From contig CAKUNF010000021.1 in assembly GCA_934668375.1 (NCBI GenBank), forward strand, positions 1 to 18,119: DNA of 18,119 nucleotides, given 5' to 3'. The DNA comes from an uncultured Parolsenella sp. GTDB taxonomy: Bacteria > Actinomycetota > Coriobacteriia > Coriobacteriales > Atopobiaceae. A program made the position numbers and the translations under genes. Below the pieces are notes generated by a model, which was not told the origin of the DNA, did no database searches, and saw nothing but the letters and a program-made list of their open reading frames with translations. Positions 1 through 7,273 of the stretch are shown piece by piece; the stretch's first letter is position 1; each line of letters starts with the position of its first letter.

Positions 1-474
1 CTCAAGGAGGAGGACTGGGTCGAGCGCGCCGGCGAGATGCTCAAGAAGGCCGAGGACAAGGGCGTCAAGATCCTGCTGCCCGTCGACAACCGCGTTGCCG
101 ACCACTTCGGCGAGGACGCCGTGCCCGAGGTCGTGGCCTCCGACGCCATCCCCGATGACCGCGAGGGCATGGACATCGGCCCCAAGACCGAGGAGCTCTA
201 CGCCGAGGCCATCAAGGGCGCCAAGACCGTCTTCTGGAACGGCCCCATGGGCGTCTTCGAGTTCGACAACTTCGCGCACGGCACCGAGGCCGTCTGCCGC
301 GCCGTCGCGGACTCTGACTGCACGTCGATCATCGGTGGCGGCGATTCCGTCGCGGCCGTCAACAAGTTCGGCCTGGCCGACAAGATGAGCTGGATCTCCA
401 CCGGTGGTGGCGCTTCCATGGAGCTCGTCGAGGGCAAGGCCCTTCCAGGAGTGGAGGCGCTTCTCGATGCCTAA
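1..474 (+). CDS. pgk: phosphoglycerate kinase, C-terminal part (5' end outside window)
   Basis: This is the last 157 codons of phosphoglycerate kinase, which transfers phosphate from 1,3-bisphosphoglycerate to ADP in lower glycolysis in the cytoplasm. The reading frame is open from base 1, so the gene starts upstream of the window. Recognisable nucleotide-binding-domain motifs are [10 protein letters not shown] (bases 231-260) and the GGGDSVAAV loop (about 333-359), followed by [13 protein letters not shown] and the usual short tail ending [10 protein letters not shown]. The stop TAA at 472-474 overlaps the tpiA start, indicating translational coupling in a glycolytic operon (presumably gap-pgk-tpiA-gpmI; gap is not visible here). 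The part seen is intact. Confidence 0.97.
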   Translation, partial: LKEEDWVERAGEMLKKAEDKGVKILLPVDNRVADHFGEDAVPEVVASDAIPDDREGMDIGPKTEELYAEAIKGAKTVFWNGPMGVFEFDNFAHGTEAVCRAVADSDCTSIIGGGDSVAAVNKFGLADKMSWISTGGGASMELVEGKALPGVEALLDA

Positions 475-1234
475 TCGCACCCTTCTCATCGCTGGTAACT
501 GGAAGATGAACAACGACGTCCACGCGGCGGCCAAGCTGGCCGACGAGCTGGCCCAGGCCCTGCCCGAGGTCCCCGCTGGCGTCGAGGTCCTCGTCTGCCC
601 GCCCACCATCGACATCACCACGGTCCACGACCGTATCTCTGCCGCCCCCATCGCGCTGGGCGCGCAGAACGTCTACTGGGAGGCCAAGGGCGCCTACACC
701 GGCGAGTCCTCCTGCGACATGCTCAAGAGCGCCGGCTGCACCTACTGCATCATCGGCCACTCCGAGCGCCGCGACTACTTCCACGAGACGGACGAGGACG
801 AGAACAAGAAGGCCAAGGCGCTCGTCGCCGCCGGCATCGTCCCCGTGTTCTGCTGCGGTGAGCCCGAGGAGGTCCGTGAGGCCGGCACGTACGTCAAGCA
901 CGTGACCGACCAGGTCAAGGCTGGCCTCGCTGGCCTTCAGATCGAGGACGCCAAGCAGCTCGTCGTTGCCTACGAGCCCATCTGGGCCATCGGCACCGGC
1001 AAGACCGCCACGGCCGACGACGCCCAGGAGGTCTGCGGCGCCATCCGCGAGACCCTCAAGGAGCTCTTCGGCGCCGAGCTCGCCGACGGCATCCGCGTGC
1101 TGTACGGCGGCTCCGCCAAGCCCGGCAACATCGCCGAGCTCGTCGCCAAGCCCGACGTGGACGGTGCCCTCGTGGGCGGCGCCTCGCTCAAGGCCGAGGA
1201 CTTCTCCGCCATGGTCGTCAAGGCAGGGGAGTAA
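467..1234 (+). CDS. tpiA: triosephosphate isomerase
   Basis: A 255-residue TIM-barrel enzyme that interconverts dihydroxyacetone phosphate and glyceraldehyde 3-phosphate. Catalytic residues are all visible: Lys13 in GNWKMN, His97 in IIGHSERR and Glu169 in [14 protein letters not shown], plus the phosphate-gripping YGGSAKPGN loop near the C-terminus. The length matches the family (about 250). The ATG at 467 was chosen because [15 protein letters not shown] is the normal N-terminus. A longer in-frame reading from 404 runs back into pgk and is not needed. The start overlaps the pgk stop by 8 nt (ATGCCTAA), with a purine-rich GGAGTGGAGG stretch just upstream as ribosome binding site. It is co-transcribed with pgk and gpmI. 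Confidence 0.98.
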   Translation: MPNRTLLIAGNWKMNNDVHAAAKLADELAQALPEVPAGVEVLVCPPTIDITTVHDRISAAPIALGAQNVYWEAKGAYTGESSCDMLKSAGCTYCIIGHSERRDYFHETDEDENKKAKALVAAGIVPVFCCGEPEEVREAGTYVKHVTDQVKAGLAGLQIEDAKQLVVAYEPIWAIGTGKTATADDAQEVCGAIRETLKELFGAELADGIRVLYGGSAKPGNIAELVAKPDVDGALVGGASLKAEDFSAMVVKAGE

Positions 1235-1240
1235 CGCACG

Positions 1241-2794
1241 ATGACTTCTGTTCGCACTCCTGCCCTTCTCGTCATCATGGACGGCTGCGGCCTGGCCCCG
1301 GCCGGTCCGGAGAACGCGGTCTCGCTGGCCAAGCGCCCGTTCATCGACTCGCTTAACGAGAAGTACCCGCACACCACGCTGGGCGCCTCCGGCGAGGACG
1401 TCGGCCTTCCCGACGGCCAGATGGGCAACTCCGAGGTGGGCCACCTCAACATCGGTGCCGGCCGCATCGTGTTCCAGTCGCTCTCCCTCGTGAACAACGC
1501 CATCAAGGACGGTTCGTTCAAGAGCAACGACGCCATCGTGGCCGCCATGGACAAGGTCAAGGCCAACGGCTCCACGCTGCACGTCATGGGCCTCGTCTCC
1601 AACGGCGGCGTCCACTCCGAGATGGGCCACGCCGAGGCGCTGCTCGAGATGGCCGGCGAGCGCGGATTGTCCCGCGTGCGCATTGACGCCTTCACGGACG
1701 GTCGCGACGTCCCCACGCAGTCTGGCGCCGGCTTCATGCACGACCTCCAGGCCTTCTGCGAGAAGGTCTCCGAGAAGTACGGCAACGACACCGCCATCGC
1801 GACGGTTGCCGGCCGCTACTACGGCATGGACCGCGACAACCGCTGGGACCGCGAGCAGCTTGCCTATGACGCCATCGTCTCCGGCAAGGGCGTCTCCGCC
1901 ACGTCTGCCGAGCAGGGCCTGCGCGACTACTACGCCGAGGACCCGCGCGGCGACGAGTTCGTGAAGCCCTTCGTGCTCGATCCCACGGGCGTCAACGACG
2001 GCGACGCGGTGATCTTCTTCAACTTCCGCCCAGACCGTGCCCGTGAGATGACCCGCGCCATGACGCAGGCAGACTTCGACGGCTTCGAGCGTACGAAGAC
2101 CCCGCAGCTCGCCGACTTCGTCACCATGACCGAGTACGACGACTCCTTCGACGTCCACGTTGCCTTCCCCAAGACCGTGCCGGCCAACGTCCTGGCCGAC
2201 GTTCTGGCTTCCAACGGCCTGAAGCAGCTTCACACCGCCGAGACCGAGAAGTACGCGCACGTCACGTTCTTCCTGAACGGCGGCGTCGAGGAGCCCAAGG
2301 AGGGCGAGACCCGCGTCCTCATCCCGTCGCCCAAGGTCGCCACGTACGACCTCAAGCCCGAGATGAGCGAGCCGGAGGTCACCGAGAAGCTCGTCGAGGC
2401 CATCAACTCCGACGCGGCCGACTTCTACGTGGTCAACTACGCCAACTGCGACATGGTTGGCCACACCGGCGTCGTCGAGGCTGCGGTCAAGGCCTGCGAG
2501 GCCGTTGACGACGGTCTGTCCAAGGTCATCCCCGCCATTCTCGCCAAGGGCGGCTTTGCCCTCATCACGGCAGACCACGGCAACGCGGACCACATGTATG
2601 ACGTCGTGGACGGCAAGGAGAAGCCCTTTACCGCCCACACGACCAACCGCGTGCCGCTGATCGTCGTTGACGACAAGCCCGTCGAGCTTGCGGGCATCGA
2701 GGACGGCCGTCTCTCCGACATCGCCCCCACCATCCTCGCGATGATGGGCGTCGATCGTCCCGCCGAGATGACCGGCCGCGTGCTCGTCAAGTAG
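1241..2794 (+). CDS. gpmI: 2,3-bisphosphoglycerate-independent phosphoglycerate mutase
   Basis: A 517-residue cofactor-independent phosphoglycerate mutase of the alkaline-phosphatase superfamily, which converts 3-phosphoglycerate to 2-phosphoglycerate using two Mn2+ ions. Visible motifs are the N-terminal metal-binding VIMDGCG, the nucleophile serine Ser64 in QMGNSEVGHLN, FNFRPDRAREMTRA in the middle, and the C-terminal metal site TADHGNADHM. The length is normal (about 510). The ATG lies 6 nt after the tpiA stop and the ribosome binding site (AGGCAGGGGA) lies inside the end of tpiA. This is the last gene of the glycolytic operon; an intrinsic terminator follows within 30 nt. Confidence 0.98.
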   Translation: MTSVRTPALLVIMDGCGLAPAGPENAVSLAKRPFIDSLNEKYPHTTLGASGEDVGLPDGQMGNSEVGHLNIGAGRIVFQSLSLVNNAIKDGSFKSNDAIVAAMDKVKANGSTLHVMGLVSNGGVHSEMGHAEALLEMAGERGLSRVRIDAFTDGRDVPTQSGAGFMHDLQAFCEKVSEKYGNDTAIATVAGRYYGMDRDNRWDREQLAYDAIVSGKGVSATSAEQGLRDYYAEDPRGDEFVKPFVLDPTGVNDGDAVIFFNFRPDRAREMTRAMTQADFDGFERTKTPQLADFVTMTEYDDSFDVHVAFPKTVPANVLADVLASNGLKQLHTAETEKYAHVTFFLNGGVEEPKEGETRVLIPSPKVATYDLKPEMSEPEVTEKLVEAINSDAADFYVVNYANCDMVGHTGVVEAAVKACEAVDDGLSKVIPAILAKGGFALITADHGNADHMYDVVDGKEKPFTAHTTNRVPLIVVDDKPVELAGIEDGRLSDIAPTILAMMGVDRPAEMTGRVLVK

Positions 2795-2822
2795 CGAGCG
2801 TCTACGCGCCAAAGCACCGCCA

Positions 2823-2860
2823 GGGGCCGACTCCCACACCCGGGGGCCGGCCCCTTTTTT
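2823..2860 (+). terminator. intrinsic terminator of the pgk-tpiA-gpmI operon
   Basis: GGGGCCG (2823-2829) pairs with CGGCCCC (2848-2854), and six T residues follow at 2855-2860. A competing short palindrome, GGGGCCGGCCCC, lies at 2843-2854. The T-tract ends exactly where the first 33-bp repeat begins. Confidence 0.85.
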
Positions 2861-2893
2861 GGTGACAGTTGGGGACGGGGTCAAACTGTCACC
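2861..2893. repeat. 33-bp RAYT-associated repeat, copy 1
   Basis: The ends GGTGACAGTT and AACTGTCACC are perfect 10-bp inverted repeats around a 13-nt core, GGGGACGGGGTCA, so the unit can fold as a hairpin. It is identical to copy 2 and directly abuts the T-tract of the gpmI terminator. Confidence 0.9.
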
Positions 2894-2911
2894 TCCCGCC
2901 CCCCCCGATCG

Positions 2912-2944
2912 GGTGACAGTTGGGGACGGGGTCAAACTGTCACC
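2912..2944. repeat. 33-bp RAYT-associated repeat, copy 2
   Basis: An exact copy of the unit at 2861-2893 in the same orientation, 51 bp downstream. The 18-nt spacer between them is C-rich. It lies 55 bp upstream of the transposase start. Confidence 0.9.
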
Positions 2945-2999
2945 ATTTCTTCTCCTCCAGGCGGGTACAAGGGCAGAAAGAGCCGTTGGGGGAGGGGCA

Positions 3000-3743
3000 A
3001 TGACGAGAAGGCCACGTGGGGTTTCGCAGAGCGGTTTCTATCATGTGATGCAGAGGGGCGCAGGCAGACAGATCATCTTCGATGATGACTCAGACCGAAT
3101 CGCGTACTTGACGTACCTGTCCCGTGCCCTCGATAGGTTTGGCTGCGATCTCATAGCGTGGTGTCTCATGGACAATCACGTGCATCTTCTTGTGCGAGAT
3201 AATTTTGGTCGTCTGTCCGAGATGATGCATTACGTTGCCACTTGCTACGCGCGTCATTTCAATAGCCGCTCGGACCATGTTGGCCCCGTGTTCCAAGATC
3301 GTTTTAGAAGCAAGCCCATTGAGTCGAACCAGTACCTGATGAGGGCGGTACGCTACATCCACAACAACCCATCCGATCTGGGGGTGTCGCGCGATGAATA
3401 CCGTTGGAGCAGCTATCGCGAGTATGCCTCTCGCCCCGTTCTCATCGATGACTCGATATTGCTGTCGCTTATAGGCGGAAGGCAAGCATTCGAGGACTTC
3501 AGCTCGCTTGATGTCGAGGGCTATTCGCCCGTTCGGGAACGTCGTTCAGTGAGCGAGGAGACGCTTGAGCTACTCGCAAGTGAGCTTCACGACATTGATA
3601 TCCGCGGCATCAAGACTCTTCCCAAGGAGAGGAGAGACCCACTATTGCGGAGGATGAAGGATACGGGCATGTCCATTCGCCAAATCGAGCGAGCGACGGG
3701 CGTTGGAAGGCGAATTGTCGAACGGGCCACGCGGCAACGGTGA
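3000..3743 (+). CDS. REP-associated tyrosine transposase (RAYT, IS200-like Y1 family)
   Basis: A 247-residue single-domain HUH transposase of the TnpA-REP type (Y1_Tnp, PF01797). The metal-binding HUH motif is seen as DNHVHLLV (His60 and His62), and the likely catalytic tyrosine is Tyr83 in CYARHFN. The block GPVFQDRFRSKPIE and then YIHNNP is characteristic of RAYTs. The C-terminus (MSIRQIERATGVGRR) looks like a helix-turn-helix. The ATG at 3000 follows a good GGGGAGGGG ribosome binding site; the frame stays open upstream to 2859, but only by translating the repeats. GC content and codon choice are lower than in the neighbours, suggesting transfer. Three copies of a 33-bp palindrome-ended repeat bracket the gene, and its TGA stop lies inside the third. 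Such proteins are thought to mobilise non-autonomous REP elements rather than themselves; activity here is inferred. Confidence 0.93.
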   Translation: MTRRPRGVSQSGFYHVMQRGAGRQIIFDDDSDRIAYLTYLSRALDRFGCDLIAWCLMDNHVHLLVRDNFGRLSEMMHYVATCYARHFNSRSDHVGPVFQDRFRSKPIESNQYLMRAVRYIHNNPSDLGVSRDEYRWSSYREYASRPVLIDDSILLSLIGGRQAFEDFSSLDVEGYSPVRERRSVSEETLELLASELHDIDIRGIKTLPKERRDPLLRRMKDTGMSIRQIERATGVGRRIVERATRQR

Positions 3744-3771
3744 CAGTTTGACCCCGTCCCCAAGTGTCACC
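3739..3771. repeat. 33-bp RAYT-associated repeat, copy 3 (inverted)
   Basis: This is the reverse complement of copies 1 and 2 with one mismatch: the right arm reads AAGTGTCACC instead of AACTGTCACC, which breaks one base pair of the 10-bp stem. It overlaps the last codon and stop of the transposase gene and lies 57 bp upstream of secG. Confidence 0.9.
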
Positions 3772-3827
3772 AGGCGTTGTGATATCCTGTTCTGCTGTAT
3801 GTTTGCATCTTCTTAAGGAGTCAACTC

Positions 3828-4088
3828 GTGGGTCCCATGAATACGATTCTGATGGTGGCTTGGGCCATCTCCGCCGTCGCCCTCATCGTCCTTGTGCTCA
3901 TGCACTCCGGCAAGGGCACCGGCGTCTCTGACATGATCGCCTCCTCCATGTACAACGCCAACGCCGGCAGCGGCGTGTGGGAGAAGAACCTCGACCGCCT
4001 CACCATCATCGCGGCCGTCGTGTTCATAGCCACGATCGTGATCTTCATGCTCACCTATCCGCTGGGCACGGTCTCCTCGCTCGGCTAG
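3828..4088 (+). CDS. secG: preprotein translocase subunit SecG
   Basis: An 86-residue protein with two membrane segments (about residues 6-24 and 60-78) and the conserved SecG loop LMHSGKGTGVSDMI. SecG is the small non-essential subunit of the SecYEG channel and assists SecA-driven export. Length and topology fit the family. The GTG at 3828 was chosen because AAGGAG at 3815-3820 sits 7 nt upstream; an ATG three codons later (3837) is the alternative. SecG commonly follows the gap-pgk-tpi cluster in Actinobacteria. Here it is separated from gpmI by a terminator and a RAYT insert, so it probably needs its own promoter. A weak candidate is TTGTGA (3777-3782) and TATGTT (3798-3803) with a short 15-nt spacer. 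Confidence 0.93.
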   Translation: MGPMNTILMVAWAISAVALIVLVLMHSGKGTGVSDMIASSMYNANAGSGVWEKNLDRLTIIAAVVFIATIVIFMLTYPLGTVSSLG

Positions 4089-4112
4089 GTCCACGCGCAT
4101 ATCACGCACACG

Positions 4113-4150
4113 GGCGCGTCCTCCGCAGGGGAGGGCGCGCCTTTTGTTTC
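4113..4150 (+). terminator. intrinsic terminator after secG
   Basis: A 12-bp stem (4113-4124 with 4130-4141, one G-U pair) closes a 5-nt loop GCAGG and is followed by TTTTGTTT. It begins 25 nt after the secG stop. Confidence 0.9.
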
Positions 4151-4199
4151 TATCGTGTTTCTAATTGCTTCCTTTACTGCGCTAAAGCGTCCGTTCAGG

Positions 4200-4228
4200 T
4201 TGCCGCTACCAGGCCAATAACGGATAAT
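4200..4228 (+). promoter_or_regulatory. sigma-70-type promoter of the opp operon
   Basis: TTGCCG (4200-4205) and GATAAT (4223-4228) are separated by exactly 17 nt. Transcription would start near 4235 and give a leader of about 165 nt before the binding-protein gene. Confidence 0.65.
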
Positions 4229-4338
4229 CTGATGTCAAGTTTGCAAGCGGGGACTCTTGCCAAGCTCATTTTGCCCGGGGCGCGCAGCGGCGCTGAATAT
4301 GCTTCCGGTGAGCCCAGGACCACCCGCCCACATGCTGA

Positions 4339-4382
4339 GATGCTCCGAAGGATCGGGCACACGGGTGGCCCGGCGGAGCATC
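4339..4382 (+). promoter_or_regulatory. structured leader hairpin upstream of oppA
   Basis: GATGCTCCG (4339-4347) pairs perfectly with CGGAGCATC (4374-4382). Inside it, CGGGC (4354-4358) pairs with GCCCG (4368-4372) around a 9-nt loop. An alternative 7-bp pairing joins CCACCCG (4320-4326) to CGGGTGG (4362-4368) and would exclude the inner stem. There is no T-run, so this is not a plain terminator. The ribosome binding site AGGGAGG (4391-4397) follows 8 nt later. A regulatory role is inferred. Confidence 0.5.
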
Positions 4383-4401
4383 GCTAGATAAGGGAGGCAT
4401 T

Positions 4402-6074
4402 ATGACCCAGCCCACGATGAACCGTCGCACGTTCGTGAAGGGCAGCCTGGCTGCCAGCGCCATGGCCGCGCTCGCCGCCTGCGGCAAGAAGGGTGGAGAC
4501 ACCACCAGCGCCGCTTCCGGCTCCGCCGCCGAGGGTGGCACCCTGAGCTACTACATCAACAACCCGAGCGCCATCGATCCGTATGACCTCGAGGAGGATC
4601 AGGGCATGATGGTGGGCTATCAGCTCTTTGATGCCCTCACCACCTACGACTACACCAAGAACGAGCTCGTGGGCCTGGCCGCCGAGTCCTGGGACGTCAA
4701 CGACGCCGCTGACGAGTTCACCTTCCACCTCGTGAAGGGCGCCAAGTTCCACGACGGCACCACCGTCACCTCCAAGTCCTTCAAGCAGGGCTGGGAGCGC
4801 ATCCTGAACCCGAAGACCTCCACGGAGCACGCCTCCGCGATCGGCTACCACCTCGCCATGGTCGACGGCTACTCCGAGCTCTCCGCCGGCGACGCCGAGG
4901 AGCTCAAGGGCGTCACCTGCCCCGATGACGACACCCTCGTCGTGAAGCTCACACAGTCCTACGCCGACTTCCCCTACGTCTGCATGCACCCGGCTCTCTC
5001 GCCCGTGCCCGACTGCGCGCTCGAGGACTTCGACACGTTCTTCTTCGCCCCCGTGGGCAACGGCCCGTTCAAGATGGACGGCAAGTGGGAGGACGGCCAG
5101 CAGATCAACCTGGTCCGCTTCGACGACTACTCCTACGGTGACAAGGCCATTCTCGACGGCATCCACTTCAACATCCAGAAGGACGTCCAGACGGCCTACA
5201 CCGAGTTCCAGGCCGGCAACCTCGACGTCGCCCAGGTGCCCCCACCCAGCTCAAGGACGCCATCTCCCAGTACGGCGAGTCCGAGGACGGCTACACGGCC
5301 ACCACGGGCAAGGAGGTCCTGACGGGCGCCGAGCTCTCCACGTACTACATCATGCTCAACGTCAACGACGAGCAGCTCAAGGACAAGGACCTGCGCCACG
5401 CCCTGTCCCTGGCCATCAACCGCCAGGCCATCTGCGACACCGTCTTCGAGGGCACCCGTGAGCCGGCCGGCGGCATCGTCCCGCCCGGCATCAAGGGCTA
5501 CGTCGAGAACGAGTGGGCCGACTCCCGCTATGACGTCGACGCCGCCAAGAAGATCCTGGACGAGAAGTACCCGGCCGACGCCGACGGCAAGCGCAACCTC
5601 TCCATCGCTCTGACCTACAACCTCGACGGCGACCACAAGGCCGTCATGGAGATGGTCATGGCCGACTGGAGCGCTCTGGGCATCGAGACCTCCTCGAACA
5701 CCGCCGAGTGGGCCTCCATCCTCTCCAACACCTATCCCAACGCCGACTTCCAGGCCGGCCGTCTGGGCTGGATCGCCGACTACCCGATCATGGACAACTT
5801 CCTGTACCCGCTGTTTGTGACCGGTGGCGACAACAACTATGGCCAGTACAGCAACGCCGACGTCGACAAGGGCCTGCTCGACGCCCGCGCCACCGCCTCC
5901 GATGACGACCGCATCGCCAAGTACCAGGAGGTCGACAAGCTCATCGCCGAGGACATGCCGGTCATCCCGCTGTTCTACTACAAGCACCAGATGGTCTGCT
6001 CGCAGCGCGTGAAGTCCCTCTACATGGACCCGCAGAAGCTCTGCGACATGAGCACCGTCGAGCTGAGCGCCTAA
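4402..6074 (+). pseudogene. oppA: oligopeptide ABC transporter substrate-binding lipoprotein, frameshifted
   Basis: This is a family 5 extracellular solute-binding protein (SBP_bac_5) that captures peptides outside the membrane for the OppBCDF channel. The N-terminus has a twin-arginine motif (NRRTFVKG) and a lipobox (LAAC, Cys27), so it looks like a Tat-exported lipoprotein. The first frame runs 4402-5322 but goes off after AGNLDVAQVP. The proper continuation (PTQLKDAISQYGE, then STYYIMLNVND) is in the next frame and runs to the stop at 6074. Restoring one C in the run at 5239-5243 gives a continuous protein of about 557 residues, normal for OppA. Everything else is intact with matching codon use, so a sequencing error or very recent mutation is more likely than decay. 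The start has an AGGGAGG site 4 nt upstream. It is the first gene of the opp operon. The exact substrate is not determined. Confidence 0.9.
5239..5243 (+). other. single-base deletion site in a C homopolymer (oppA frameshift)
   Basis: After the codon GTG (5236-5238) five C residues are present where six would keep the frame (V-P-P-T-Q-L-K). Both flanking frames are perfectly coherent OppA sequence, which pins the lesion to this run. Confidence 0.88.
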
Positions 6075-6129
6075 ATAGAGGCTCTGAGCTGGCATTTTGC
6101 TAGACAGGCGGGCAACGAGTCCCGCATAC

Positions 6130-6163
6130 GGCAACGGGGCATCCTGTGTGGTGCCCCGTTGCC
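6130..6163 (+). promoter_or_regulatory. intercistronic hairpin between oppA and oppB
   Basis: A perfect 12-bp stem (6130-6141 with 6152-6163, arm GGCAACGGGGCA) closes a 10-nt loop. No T-run follows (AGTAGGGGG), so it is not a standard terminator. Such hairpins behind a binding-protein gene often protect its mRNA from 3' decay and so raise its level above that of the permeases; that role is inferred here. Confidence 0.7.
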
Positions 6164-6223
6164 AGTAGGGGGCAGAGCCTGAACGAAGGCTGAGTGCCCA
6201 CACCCACGACAGGAGTTGTACGC

Positions 6224-7261
6224 ATGGGAAAGTACATACTCAAGCGCGTCCTGCAGTTCATCCCCGTCTTTATCGGCGTGACGATGATTCTGTTCGCCAT
6301 GAAGGCCATCGTGCCCGGCGACCCGGTGAAGATCATCACCGGCGGCAAGCAGGTAACGCCTGAGACCGAGTTGCAGATTCGCATCTCCAACGGGCTCATC
6401 GAGACGGATGAGAATAACAAGCCGATCTACGACGAGAACGGCGACACCATCCCGACGCCCCTGTGGAAGCAGTACCTCACCTACATGAACGACCTGCTCC
6501 ACGGAGACCTTGGCACCTCGTACACGCGCAACCTCAAGGTTGCCGACATTCTCGCCGACAAGTACCCCAACACGGTGAAGCTGGCAATCGTCGCCATCGT
6601 CATCGAGGCAATCGTCGGCATCGGCGCGGGCATGGTATCGGCCATCAAGCGCTACTCGTTCTGGGACGTGCTCGTGACGCTCGTCACGTCCGTCCTCGTG
6701 GCAATGCCTGCCTTCTGGCTTGGCATGCTGCTCCAGCTGTTCTTTGGCGTCTTCATGAAGAACGCCACTGACGGCGCGTTCTACCTGCCCATCTCGGGTG
6801 CGGGCGGCTCCAACTCCGAGTTCGAGAGCTGGGTCCACTACATCCTGCCCGCCGTGACGCTCGCCGCGGTCTCGACCGCCTACACGGCGCGCATCATGCG
6901 CTCGCAGCTGCTCGAGGTGCTCAACCAAGACTACATCCGCACGGCCAAGGCCAAGGGCCTTTCCCGCAGCGCCATCATCTGGCACCACGCGCTCAAGAAC
7001 GCCCTCATCCCCGTCGTCACCTACATCGGCATCGACTTCGGCGGCATGCTCGCCGGCGCCATCCTCACGGAGACGGTCTTCAACTGGCCGGGCGTTGGCT
7101 ACGAGATCTATCGTGCCGTGACCCAGCGTGACTGGCCCATCGTCCTGGGCGGCGTCACGGTGATCGTCATCGTTGTCATGGTGATCAACCTGCTCGTCGA
7201 CATCAGCTACGCCTTCCTTGACCCGCGCATCCGCTTTGGCGCGCCCAAGGACGAGGGCTAG
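6224..7261 (+). CDS. oppB: oligopeptide ABC transporter permease OppB
   Basis: A 345-residue inner-membrane permease of the binding-protein-dependent family (BPD_transp_1), one of the two subunits forming the peptide channel. It starts with the typical MGKYILKRVLQFIPVFIGVT first membrane helix. It carries the conserved PGDP motif, the HGDLGTSY segment, and the cytoplasmic EAA loop DYIRTAKAKGLSRSAIIWHH that contacts the ATPases. It ends with the FLDPRIR tail typical of OppB/DppB. The ATG at 6224 was chosen because AGGAG at 6211-6215 lies 8 nt upstream; the frame is open ten codons further back, but without family support. It follows the frameshifted binding protein after 149 nt that contain a strong hairpin. 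Confidence 0.95.
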   Translation: MGKYILKRVLQFIPVFIGVTMILFAMKAIVPGDPVKIITGGKQVTPETELQIRISNGLIETDENNKPIYDENGDTIPTPLWKQYLTYMNDLLHGDLGTSYTRNLKVADILADKYPNTVKLAIVAIVIEAIVGIGAGMVSAIKRYSFWDVLVTLVTSVLVAMPAFWLGMLLQLFFGVFMKNATDGAFYLPISGAGGSNSEFESWVHYILPAVTLAAVSTAYTARIMRSQLLEVLNQDYIRTAKAKGLSRSAIIWHHALKNALIPVVTYIGIDFGGMLAGAILTETVFNWPGVGYEIYRAVTQRDWPIVLGGVTVIVIVVMVINLLVDISYAFLDPRIRFGAPKDEG

Positions 7262-7273
7262 GGGAGGAGAGAC

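Noticed and set aside
359..2935. A very long open frame on the minus strand opposite tpiA and gpmI
   Set aside because: It mirrors GC-rich coding sequence, gives low-complexity Val/Gly/Asp/His-rich protein and no recognisable motif. The plus-strand enzymes are certain.
2861..3771. Ordinary insertion sequence with terminal inverted repeats
   Set aside because: The repeats are palindrome-ended units present as two direct copies on one side, and the protein is a RAYT, not a DDE transposase. No target-site duplication was seen.
5239..5243. Programmed ribosomal frameshift in oppA
   Set aside because: Binding-protein genes are not known for recoding, and no slippery heptamer with a downstream structure was recognised. 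A base-call error or simple mutation explains it better.
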